From NCBI GenBank assembly GCA_947072805.1, contig CAMTJK010000169.1:1-6718 (forward strand): a DNA stretch of 6,718 bases, given 5' to 3'. This stretch comes from an uncultured Prevotella sp. (GTDB taxonomy: Bacteria > Bacteroidota > Bacteroidia > Bacteroidales > Bacteroidaceae). Position 1 is the first letter of the stretch, and each line of letters opens with the position of its first letter. The translations under genes and the position numbers were made by a program. Shown here piece by piece: positions 1 to 6,275 of this stretch. The notes below the pieces were generated by a model that saw nothing but the letters and a program-made list of their open reading frames with translations, searched no databases and had not been told where the DNA came from.

Positions 1-79
1 TAATGGCAGTGCCGATACGTCGTAACGGCGTTGCCAAAAAAGCGTAATCGTTTTTAGACCCGTCGGGAGCATAAATCAT
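1..79 (-). CDS. Start of an unidentified minus-strand gene, cut by the window edge
   Basis: On the minus strand an ATG at 79-77 opens a frame that stays open for 26 codons to the window edge. It reads MIYAPDGSKNDYAFLATPLR, then RIGTAI. An in-frame TAA lies a few codons upstream, so this ATG is the first available start. The peptide has ordinary composition and looks more protein-like than the other open frame here, which starts at an ATG 7 bases further in. I do not recognise the family, and 26 residues are too few to assign one. The gene would be transcribed divergently from the flippase-like gene at 351. It could still be a chance open frame. Confidence 0.4.
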   Translation of the reverse strand, partial: MIYAPDGSKNDYAFLATPLRRIGTAI

Positions 80-93
80 CCCACTTTGATTAG

Positions 94-126
94 CAAAAAT
101 TTACACCTAGAATACCGGATTTAAAA
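94..126 (-). promoter_or_regulatory. Weak candidate promoter for the minus-strand gene
   Basis: Read on the minus strand, AATTTTTG (101-94) matches the Bacteroidota -7 box TAnnTTTG at all but one defined position. A TTTT (126-123) sits 21 bases upstream, in place of TTTG. The spacing is reasonable and the position fits a start codon at 79. The match is imperfect on both boxes and the region is AT-rich, so chance is quite possible. Confidence 0.25.
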
Positions 127-311
127 ATGTTAAATTCGACCAAATATCTTTACAAATTAACTTTCATTAAGTGCAGTTACGAGCATCCAATAACCGTACG
201 GCAAATCATATCTATAGTTACGATAACGGTAACAACCCAAAACAACCTTTTTCTTATGATTGCAATGCCTGTTTCTGACGACAACATAAACCCAAATAGG
301 AGCTCTTTTAT
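127..311. other. Divergent intergenic region, no gene recognised
   Basis: This AT-rich stretch separates the minus-strand partial gene from the promoter at 312. Short open frames exist on both strands (127-369 plus, 157-372 minus). They run through the consensus promoter and into the next gene, and their products are rich in rare residues with no recognisable motif. A small inverted repeat (GTTAC/GTAAC around 218-234) is too short to interpret. I see no RNA gene or terminator here. Confidence 0.5.
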
Positions 312-342
312 TTTGCATTACGCCCAAAATGATGTACTTTTG
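312..342 (+). promoter_or_regulatory. Consensus Bacteroidota promoter for the flippase-like gene
   Basis: TTTG (312-315) and TACTTTTG (335-342) are separated by exactly 19 bases. This matches the TTTG-N19-TAnnTTTG vegetative promoter of Bacteroidota perfectly. The start codon at 351 lies only eight bases after the -7 box, so transcription would begin within a few bases of the ATG. The mRNA would be leaderless or nearly so. Confidence 0.85.
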
Positions 343-350
343 CAAACGAT

Positions 351-1379
351 ATGGAACTACGGAAGATAGCAAATGTCATCATCAAGATAATGATGCCGCT
401 CGTTCTCGGCGGTGCCATTCTCTATTGGATGTATCGTGATTTCGACTTCAGAAATATCGGACATTTCATGCAGCACGACATGCACTGGGGCTGGATGCTG
501 CTGTCTTTCCCCTTCGGCATACTTGCACAAGCCATAAGAGGATGGCGGTGGCGGCAGACCCTGGAGCCCGTCGATGAGCATCCGCGCTCCTCTACCTGCG
601 TAAACTCGGTGTTCCTGTCGTATGCGGCCAGCCTTGTAGTGCCCCGCATAGGCGAATTTACACGCTGCGGAGTGCTGAAGCGCTACGACGGCACATCGTT
701 TGCCAAGGCTCTGGGTACCGTGGTGACAGAACGCGCCATCGACTCGATAGTGGTGGCTACCATTGCCGGACTTACGCTACTGCTGCAGGTGCGCGTGTTC
801 AACACTTTCTTCGACGAGACGGGCACAAGCCTTGAAAGCATCATGAGGGGTTTTTCAGCCACCGGTTACGCCGTGACAGCAGTGTGCGGCATGGCTGCCT
901 TGTGGCTGCTCCACGTGCTGCTGAAAAAACTTTCCATATATAATAAGGTGAAAGCCACACTTAGCGGCATTCTGCAGGGAGTGACCTCGCTGCGCAAGGT
1001 GCGCAACATACCACTCTTCATACTGCTCACCGCAGGCATCTGGGCATGCTACTTCCTGCACTACTACCTGACATTCTTCTGCTTCGACTTCACGGCGAAT
1101 CTCGGCGCGGCATGCGCCATGGTCACGTTCGTGGTGGGAAGCATAGCCGTAATAGTGCCCACGCCTAACGGAGCCGGACCGTGGCACTTCGCCGTGAAGA
1201 CAATGCTCATGCTATATGGCGTGGCAGAAGCCGACGCTCTCTACTTCGTGCTTATAGTACATACGGTGCAGACAATGCTCGTTATACTGCTCGGCGTATG
1301 GGCATGGGGCGCACTGGCATTCACAAAGAGAAGAACCGACGCACAGACCGGCGCCGACGGCAATGCCACATCTATATAA
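351..1379 (+). CDS. Flippase-like / LPG synthase transmembrane-domain membrane protein (YbhN/UPF0104 type)
   Basis: A 342-residue polytopic inner-membrane protein of the LPG_synthase_TM family (PF03706 type). Hydrophobic segments fall near residues 11-27, 45-62, 84-98, 131-147, 170-191, 218-240, 250-272 and 294-318. Signatures seen are RIGEFTRCGVLKRY (about 99-112), GTVVTERAIDS (about 122-132) and VPTPNGAGPWHF (about 269-280). These are the conserved polar motifs of the family between or inside helices. The length suits a stand-alone membrane domain with no C-terminal MprF synthase domain, so it probably does not make lysyl-phosphatidylglycerol. Members are thought to move or handle lipids in the membrane, but the substrate cannot be read here. 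The ATG at 351 keeps a basic N-terminus (MELRK) before the first helix. Alternative ATGs at 390 and 393 would cut into that helix. It probably shares a transcript with pepD. Confidence 0.85.
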   Translation: MELRKIANVIIKIMMPLVLGGAILYWMYRDFDFRNIGHFMQHDMHWGWMLLSFPFGILAQAIRGWRWRQTLEPVDEHPRSSTCVNSVFLSYAASLVVPRIGEFTRCGVLKRYDGTSFAKALGTVVTERAIDSIVVATIAGLTLLLQVRVFNTFFDETGTSLESIMRGFSATGYAVTAVCGMAALWLLHVLLKKLSIYNKVKATLSGILQGVTSLRKVRNIPLFILLTAGIWACYFLHYYLTFFCFDFTANLGAACAMVTFVVGSIAVIVPTPNGAGPWHFAVKTMLMLYGVAEADALYFVLIVHTVQTMLVILLGVWAWGALAFTKRRTDAQTGADGNATSI

Positions 1380-1423
1380 GACGACAACAAAGAAATACTA
1401 ATCCCCATAAAAAAACAGCTATT

Positions 1424-2884
1424 ATGACAACAGAAATCAAAAACCTCAAACCTGAATGTATCTGGCGCAACTTCCATCTGCTTACACAGGTGCCACGCCC
1501 ATCAGGACATCTGGAGAAGATACAGCAATTTCTGCTCGACTTCGCAAAGTCGGCAGGCGTCGAAGCATTCAAGGATGCAGCACAGAACATAGTAATGCGC
1601 AAACCGGCATCGCCGGGCATGGAAAACCGCAAAGGCGTTATTCTGCAAGCGCACATGGACATGGTTCCGCAGAAATCGCCCGAAAGCAACCATAACTTCG
1701 AGACCGACCCGATAGAGACCTATGTGGAAGACGGATGGGTGAAGGCAAGAAACACTACCCTCGGCGCCGACGACGGCCTGGGTGTGGCTGCCATCATGGC
1801 TGTCATGGAAGACAAGACACTGAGACACGGACCGGTGGAGGCTCTCATCACCGCCGATGAGGAGACCGGTCTCTGCGGCGCCACCGACCTGCCCGCCGGA
1901 GAACTGAACGGAGACATACTGCTTAACCTCGACTCGGAATCGTGGGGCAAATTCGTGATAGGAAGCGCCGGAGGCATAGACATCACCGCCACACTCGACT
2001 ACAAGGAGGTGGAAACCGACACGGAAGATGTGGCTGTGAAAATAACCCTGAAGGGACTGAGCGGCGGACACAGCGGCCTCGACATACACAAAGGGCACGC
2101 CAACGCCAACAAGCTGATGGTACGCGTAGTGCGCGATGCCGTAGCCGAGTGTGACGCACGCCTCGCAACATGGAACGGAGGCAACATGCGCAACGCCATT
2201 CCGTTCAACGCCGAAGTGGTGCTGACACTGCCGAAAGAAAACGCCGAGGCTCTCGACGAGCTGGTAAGCGAATGGAAGGAGCAGTTCATCGACGAATATA
2301 AGGGCATAGAAAACGGAATACAGCTATTCACAGAGAAGGTGGAAACGCCCAAAATGCAGGTACCGGTGGAGATACAGGACAATCTCATAGACGCCATATA
2401 TGCCTGCCACGACGGTGTGGTGCGCATGATTCCCGCCTATCCCGACGTGGTGGAAACCTCCAGCAACCTCGCAATAATCAACATTGGAGACGGAAGCGCA
2501 TCCATACAGATTCTCGCACGCTCCGCACGCGAAGACATGAAGGAGTATGTCACGACAACTCTGGAGAGCTGCTTCAACATGGCGGGCATGAAGGTGGAGA
2601 CTGAAGGAAGCTACGGCGGATGGGACCCCAACCCCAACAGCGAAGTGCTCAACCTCATGATGCAGACATACAAAGAACTGTTCGGTACCGACGGCATAGT
2701 ACAGATAGACCACGCCGGACTGGAATGCTCTATCATTCTCGGCAAATATCCGCATCTCGACGTGGTGTCACTCGGACCTACACTCCGTTCACCGCACACC
2801 ACCAACGAACGTGCCCTCATAGAAACAGTGGAACCTTTCTGGCAACTGCTGAAGAAGGCTCTGGAGAACATTCCCGTGAAATAA
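1424..2884 (+). CDS. pepD: Aminoacyl-histidine dipeptidase (cytosol non-specific dipeptidase, M20 family)
   Basis: A 486-residue cytosolic metallodipeptidase, the usual length for PepD, which hydrolyses Xaa-His and other dipeptides with two metal ions. The M20 motifs are intact: HMDMVPQ with metal ligand H77 and D79, LGADDGLG with bridging D116, DEETG with catalytic base E146 and ligand E147, NLDSE with D170, and RSPHTTNE with H458. As I recall the residue numbers of characterised PepD enzymes, each site here is offset by the same three residues, which supports an active enzyme. The lid-domain motif GLSGGHSGLDIHKGHANAN (211-229) is also present. The frame is open upstream to 1181 inside the flippase-like gene. 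I chose the ATG at 1424 because MTTEIKNLKPECIWRNF is the typical family N-terminus and the preceding 44-base gap is A-rich. No SD and no promoter are visible in that gap, so it is probably cotranscribed with the upstream gene. Confidence 0.96.
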   Translation: MTTEIKNLKPECIWRNFHLLTQVPRPSGHLEKIQQFLLDFAKSAGVEAFKDAAQNIVMRKPASPGMENRKGVILQAHMDMVPQKSPESNHNFETDPIETYVEDGWVKARNTTLGADDGLGVAAIMAVMEDKTLRHGPVEALITADEETGLCGATDLPAGELNGDILLNLDSESWGKFVIGSAGGIDITATLDYKEVETDTEDVAVKITLKGLSGGHSGLDIHKGHANANKLMVRVVRDAVAECDARLATWNGGNMRNAIPFNAEVVLTLPKENAEALDELVSEWKEQFIDEYKGIENGIQLFTEKVETPKMQVPVEIQDNLIDAIYACHDGVVRMIPAYPDVVETSSNLAIINIGDGSASIQILARSAREDMKEYVTTTLESCFNMAGMKVETEGSYGGWDPNPNSEVLNLMMQTYKELFGTDGIVQIDHAGLECSIILGKYPHLDVVSLGPTLRSPHTTNERALIETVEPFWQLLKKALENIPVK

Positions 2885-2922
2885 TGCCGCGCCGGGCATC
2901 ATACCGGCACAAACACACAACA

Positions 2923-2955
2923 GCCCGTCCGCCTGTCCCGAACAGACGGACGGGC
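2923..2955 (+). terminator. Hairpin after pepD, probable terminator
   Basis: GCCCGTCCG (2923-2931) pairs with CGGACGGGC (2947-2955). After one C-A mismatch the stem continues as CTGT/ACAG, closing on a 5-base loop. This is a very stable stem of 9 plus 4 pairs, 39 bases past the pepD stop. The 3' tail has only a short T run (TTTT at 2960-2963), so termination may be partial or the hairpin may protect the mRNA 3' end. Confidence 0.65.
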
Positions 2956-2956
2956 A

Positions 2957-3048
2957 ACATTTTCGGGGACACCATATTATATATACGCGCGCGCGAAACA
3001 GAACCGGCACAGCATGCTCCCCATACCGTCTTCCCCCCGAAAACATGT
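2957..3048. repeat. Long-range inverted repeat enclosing an alternating pyrimidine-purine tract
   Basis: ACAT plus TTTCGGGG (2957-2968) is complementary to CCCCGAAA plus ATGT (3035-3042 and 3045-3048), with a two-base bulge at 3043-3044. That gives 12 potential pairs around a 66-base interior. The interior holds 18 strictly alternating bases, TATATATA followed by five CG steps (2978-2995), then a GCATGC palindrome (3013-3018). No ORF, promoter or T-run was found here, so its role is unknown. It lies in the gap between the pepD hairpin and the corA promoter; 3049-3107 holds nothing further that I recognise. Confidence 0.5.
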
Positions 3049-3107
3049 GAAGACAATATTAATAAGGCATTAAAAACACACTGCCGACACAAAAAAGCGC
3101 ATTTCAC

Positions 3108-3141
3108 TTTGGCACGAAATAATTTATTTTTATTACCTTTG
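3108..3141 (+). promoter_or_regulatory. Promoter of the corA leader
   Basis: TTTG (3108-3111) and TACCTTTG (3134-3141) form a Bacteroidota promoter with a 22-base spacer, slightly longer than the 19 seen elsewhere in the window. The -7 box is a full match and is followed by CAACG, much like the other promoters here. Transcription should start near 3146, giving an untranslated leader of about 127 bases before corA. Confidence 0.75.
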
Positions 3142-3170
3142 CAACGCAAAATTCAATTTTCAAACACATT

Positions 3171-3206
3171 ATGGACGATTATCACGCGGAGAACTTAAAC
3201 TTTTAA
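3171..3206 (+). CDS. Candidate leader peptide (upstream ORF) in the corA 5' leader
   Basis: ATG at 3171 opens an 11-codon ORF, MDDYHAENLNF, ending in TAA at 3204-3206. It lies about 25 bases inside the predicted transcript and ends four bases before the structural switch at 3210. The stop codon sits in a small hairpin (ACTTAA 3193-3198 with TTAAGT 3203-3208). The first residues after Met are acidic. Acidic residues near the N-terminus are known to destabilise translating ribosomes at low Mg2+, and proline- and acid-rich leader peptides control mgtA in enterobacteria. Here that role is inferred only from position and composition. There is no SD before it, as is normal in this phylum, and the ORF could be accidental. 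Confidence 0.4.
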   Translation: MDDYHAENLNF

Positions 3207-3209
3207 GTC

Positions 3210-3269
3210 GCGGAGGATTGCTCTAAGAAGCTAATCCGCCGTGAAAATCTTTAAGCATGGAGGATTAGC
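3210..3269 (+). promoter_or_regulatory. Two-state RNA switch that sequesters or exposes the corA SD sequence
   Basis: An anti-SD arm, GCTAATCCGCC (3230-3240), has two near-identical partners. Downstream it pairs with GG-A-GGATTAGC (3259-3269): eight continuous pairs, one G-A mismatch and two more pairs, burying the corA SD, with an 18-base loop. Upstream it pairs with GG-A-GGATT-GCT (3212-3222): ten pairs with the same mismatch and a one-base bulge (T3232), closing on a 6-base loop (3223-3228). The two hairpins share the anti-SD arm and cannot coexist. A further CGCGGAG copy at 3185-3191, inside the leader ORF, repeats 3209-3215 and could also reach the CCGC segment. The architecture is that of a translational riboswitch or leader-peptide attenuator. 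I do not recognise it as a named RNA class. Confidence 0.6.
3259..3263 (+). promoter_or_regulatory. Strong SD sequence of corA
   Basis: GGAGG lies nine bases before the corA ATG at 3273. It is the only clear SD among the protein genes of this window; pepD, the flippase-like gene and the DUF349 gene have none. It fixes the corA start and is the element masked by the leader hairpin. Confidence 0.8.
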
Positions 3270-3272
3270 AAA

Positions 3273-4199
3273 ATGAAAACATACTGGAACACAACCGGAG
3301 GGCTGAGTGTCATTGACGAATGGCAGCCCAACTGCTGGATACAAGTGACATGTCCAACAGAGGAAGATCAACAGGAACTGGAAGAACGCTTCAAAATTCC
3401 CGACTATTTCTTTTCTGACGTAAGCGATACCGACGAGCGGGCACGCTACGAATACGACGACGGCTGGATGCTGATAATCCTGCGTATACCGTACGTAAAA
3501 GAAATACGCTCACGCACGCCATACACTACCGTGCCGCTCGGCATAATACACAAGCGCGACGTGACAATAACGGTGTGCTACTACGAGACAAACATGATGA
3601 TAGACTTTGTCAGCTTCCAGCAGAAACGCGGCGTAGGATTTACCGACCACGTAGACATGATATTCCGCCTGTTCCTGTCGTCGGCCGTATGGTATCTGAA
3701 ACGCCTCAAACAGATAAACAGCCTCATAGAAAAAGCCAAAAGAAACCTCGACCGCGAAGTGAACAACGAATCGCTCATAGGACTAAGCCGCCTGCAGGAC
3801 TCGCTAACATACTTCATTACATCCATACGCGGCAACGAAACACTGCTGTCGAAACTGAAATTCAAACTGCAGATAGACGAACTCGACGCCGATCTCATCG
3901 AGGATGTAAACATTGAGATAACGCAGGCGCGAGAAACCACCAATATCTACTCGAATATCCTCGAATCGACAATGGATACATACTCGAGCATCATCAACAA
4001 CAACATGAACACCGTGATGCGTACACTCACCTCAGTGTCCATCATACTCATGTTCCCCACGCTCATAGCCAGCCTTTTCGGAATGAACCTGATAAACGGA
4101 ATGGAAGATAACCCGTTCGGCTTCATAATAGCACTCGTCCTTTCAGTCACTATATCCGGTATCTTCTGGTGGATTTTCCGCCACAAAAGGCTCATTTGA
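3273..4199 (+). CDS. corA: CorA-family magnesium/divalent cation transporter
   Basis: A 308-residue inner-membrane protein with CorA architecture. It has an alpha/beta N-terminal cytosolic domain (about 1-115), a long helical stalk (about 120-250, rich in charged residues) and two C-terminal transmembrane helices (about 252-272 and 281-302). The signature GMN tripeptide at 270-272 (FGMNLINGMED) ends the first membrane helix and lines the pore mouth in the pentamer. A basic tail (RHKRLI) follows the second helix, consistent with a cytosolic C-terminus. CorA channels admit Mg2+, and some members pass Co2+, Ni2+ or Zn2+; the substrate cannot be told apart here. The start at 3273 is fixed by a GGAGG nine bases upstream. 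The gene has its own promoter and a structured leader that can hide this SD. No convincing terminator follows, so some read-through into the DUF349 gene is possible. Confidence 0.92.
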   Translation: MKTYWNTTGGLSVIDEWQPNCWIQVTCPTEEDQQELEERFKIPDYFFSDVSDTDERARYEYDDGWMLIILRIPYVKEIRSRTPYTTVPLGIIHKRDVTITVCYYETNMMIDFVSFQQKRGVGFTDHVDMIFRLFLSSAVWYLKRLKQINSLIEKAKRNLDREVNNESLIGLSRLQDSLTYFITSIRGNETLLSKLKFKLQIDELDADLIEDVNIEITQARETTNIYSNILESTMDTYSSIINNNMNTVMRTLTSVSIILMFPTLIASLFGMNLINGMEDNPFGFIIALVLSVTISGIFWWIFRHKRLI

Positions 4200-4261
4200 C
4201 GTTTCAATGCGAAAAAAATACCTTTTATATTAGGCTTTTAAAATATTTTTCAGTAAGTTTG
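4195..4261 (+). promoter_or_regulatory. Candidate promoters for the DUF349 gene
   Basis: Two candidates overlap. The first has TTTG at 4195-4198 (the end of corA) and TACCTTTT at 4219-4226, with 20-base spacing and one mismatch in the -7 box. The second has a perfect -7 box, TAAGTTTG (4254-4261), but no TTTG at the right distance upstream. They would give leaders of about 100 and 65 bases. The second is nearer and has the better -7 box; the first has the better spacing. Both could be used. Confidence 0.5.
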
Positions 4262-4330
4262 CGGCTGAATATTCACGAAAAAACGCGCAAAACAACACGC
4301 GAAAAATGAATCATTGACTAAAAAGTTTAT

Positions 4331-6226
4331 ATGATGGACTCTCAAGAAAACACCCTCGAAGTAGGAAAGAACGAAGAACTGAATGTAGTGGAAAATACCG
4401 TGGAAACAACGGAAACAACCGTTGTACAAGACGAAACGCCACAAGTGGAAAATGAAAACAAGGCAGACGACACTGCCACCGACGCCACACCGGAGGCTCA
4501 GGAGGAATCCACTAAGAAAGTATATACGTCCAAACAAGAGGTGCTCGACAGAGTAAAAGAAATAGCACACAGCGACGAAACGCCCAAAAAAGATGAAGTG
4601 GACTCGCTGAAAACCGCCTTCTACAAACTGCACATTGCAGAACGTGAAGCCGCATTCAAGGCTTTCATCGACGGAGGCGGCGACCCCGAAAAATATCAGC
4701 TGCTGCCCGATGAGACAGAAGAGGCTTTCAAAGCCGAGATGAGCATAATAAAAGACAAGCGCACACAGATATTCAAAGAGCAGGAAGCTGAAAAAGAAGA
4801 AAATATGAAGCGCAAGCTCGAAATCATAGAGAAGATAAAATCTATGGTAACATCGCCGGAAGAAGCCAACAAGTCGTATCAGGAATTCAAATCTCTGCAA
4901 CAGGAATGGAAAGAGATAAAGAACATCCCGGCACCCAAAGCCAACGAAGTATGGCGCAGCTACCAGCTATATGTAGAACAGTTCTACGACATGCTGAAAC
5001 TCAACAGCGAAGCCCGCGAATATGACTTCAAGAAAAACCTCGAACTAAAGACCCGTCTGTGCGAAGCAGCAGAAAAGCTCGCCGACGAGGAAGACCTGAT
5101 AAGCGCATTCCACCAACTGCAGAAGCTGCACCAGGAATATCGCGAAATAGGACCGGTGTCAAAGGAACTGCGAGAGGAAATATGGACACGCTTCAAGGCT
5201 GCATCGACAGTAATAAACAAGCGCCACCAGCAACATTTTGAGGAACTACGCGCCAAGGAAGAGGAAAATCTCGCACGCAAAACAGCCCTTTGCGAAAAGG
5301 TGGAAGCCATAGCGGCTGCTGAAAACAAGGGCTCCGGCGACTGGGAAAAGCACACGAAAGAAATAATAGAGATTCAGACGGAGTGGAAGACAATAGGTTT
5401 CGCACCCCAAAAGATGAACGTAAAAATATTCGAGCGCTTCCGTGCCACATGCGACGACTTCTTCGGACGCAAAGCCGAGTATTTCAAGACACAGAAAGAC
5501 AAGTTCAAGGAAAACGTAGAGCACAAACGCGCCCTTATAGAAAAAGCCAACGAACTGAAAGACAGCACCGACTGGAAATCGACATCCGACAAGTTCATCG
5601 CTCTCCAGAAAGAATGGAAAACGATAGGCATGGTTCCGAAGAAGCTTGGCGACCAGCTGTGGGAAGAATTTCTTGGCGCCTGCAACCACTTCTTTGAAGC
5701 ACGCAACGCCGCAAACGCCGGACAAAGAAGCGAAGAGCACGCAAATCTTGAGAAGAAACGCGAAGTGATAGCCAAACTGAAAGCACTTGCTGAAGAACCC
5801 GGCAACAACGCTCAAGAGGCTGCACAGAAACTGGTTGAAGAATATAATGGCATAGGTCACGTTCCGTTCAAGGAGAAAGACAAACTATATGACGAGTATC
5901 ACGCCGCACTCGACAAACTGTACAAGGAACTGAACGTAAGCGTTGCACGCCGCCGCCTTTCTAACTTCAAGAACAAACTGAAGAACGTTGCAGAACAGGG
6001 CGAAGCTGCTCTTGACAACGAGCGCTCACGCCTCATGCGCCAATATGAAGCCATAAAGAGTGAAGTACAGACGTACGAAAATAACCTTGGCTTCCTAAAC
6101 GCATCGAGCAAAAAAGGCAACAGCCTCATCGACGAGATGAACCGCAGAGTGCAAAAACTAAAAGACGACATGAACCTTGTTCGCGAAAAGATAAAGGCTA
6201 TCGACGCTGAGAACAGGGAAAAATAA
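4331..6226 (+). CDS. DUF349 repeat, coiled-coil protein
   Basis: A 631-residue soluble, highly charged, mostly helical protein. Residues 1-62 are acidic, Thr/Glu-rich and low in complexity, probably disordered. Five DUF349 repeats of about 76-82 residues follow. They are centred on EWKEIKNIP (192-200), EYREIGPVS (269-277), EWKTIGFAP (351-359), EWKTIGMVP (428-436) and EYNGIGHVP (504-512), and each continues into an aromatic helix such as W-x-x-F-x-x-x-x-x-x-F-F. The C-terminus (about 540-631) is a further basic, coiled-coil-like segment. No signal peptide or membrane helix is seen, so it is probably cytosolic. The biochemical function of DUF349 is not established to my knowledge; repeats of this kind suggest scaffolding or nucleic-acid/protein binding, which is inference. 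Two adjacent ATGs (4331 and 4334) are possible starts, with no SD to choose between them. Confidence 0.9.
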   Translation: MMDSQENTLEVGKNEELNVVENTVETTETTVVQDETPQVENENKADDTATDATPEAQEESTKKVYTSKQEVLDRVKEIAHSDETPKKDEVDSLKTAFYKLHIAEREAAFKAFIDGGGDPEKYQLLPDETEEAFKAEMSIIKDKRTQIFKEQEAEKEENMKRKLEIIEKIKSMVTSPEEANKSYQEFKSLQQEWKEIKNIPAPKANEVWRSYQLYVEQFYDMLKLNSEAREYDFKKNLELKTRLCEAAEKLADEEDLISAFHQLQKLHQEYREIGPVSKELREEIWTRFKAASTVINKRHQQHFEELRAKEEENLARKTALCEKVEAIAAAENKGSGDWEKHTKEIIEIQTEWKTIGFAPQKMNVKIFERFRATCDDFFGRKAEYFKTQKDKFKENVEHKRALIEKANELKDSTDWKSTSDKFIALQKEWKTIGMVPKKLGDQLWEEFLGACNHFFEARNAANAGQRSEEHANLEKKREVIAKLKALAEEPGNNAQEAAQKLVEEYNGIGHVPFKEKDKLYDEYHAALDKLYKELNVSVARRRLSNFKNKLKNVAEQGEAALDNERSRLMRQYEAIKSEVQTYENNLGFLNASSKKGNSLIDEMNRRVQKLKDDMNLVREKIKAIDAENREK

Positions 6227-6275
6227 CGATCCGAATATCCGGCAAACACAATCCTGCCTGGCGGTATCATAAACA

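Noticed and set aside
127..372. Overlapping 80-codon plus and 71-codon minus ORFs upstream of the flippase-like gene
   Set aside because: Both run through the perfect promoter at 312-342, have no recognisable motif, and have the composition expected from translated AT-rich non-coding DNA.
1181..1423. Extension of pepD to an upstream start at 1181
   Set aside because: The extra 81 residues lie out of frame inside the flippase-like gene and are Arg-rich shadow sequence. The PepD family N-terminus begins at 1424.
2891..2908. GCCGG/CCGGC hairpin just after the pepD stop
   Set aside because: Only five pairs with an 8-base loop and no tail. The stronger hairpin at 2923-2955 explains the 3' end better.
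2620..3198. 192-codon plus-strand ORF overlapping the end of pepD and the intergenic region
   Set aside because: It is an Arg/Thr/Pro-rich shadow frame of pepD that continues through the terminator hairpin and the corA promoter.
3142..3272. Leader of corA as a known M-box or yybP-ykoY riboswitch
   Set aside because: The leader is shorter than an M-box, and I cannot find the conserved core of either class. An Rfam scan would settle this.
4185..4226. AAAAGG/CCTTTT pairing after corA as a terminator
   Set aside because: Only six AT-rich pairs around a 30-base loop, with no good T-run after it. It is too weak to call.
4250..4900. 216-codon minus-strand ORF opposite the DUF349 gene
   Set aside because: It is a Phe/Leu-rich mirror of a Glu/Lys-rich coding sequence, the usual antisense artefact.
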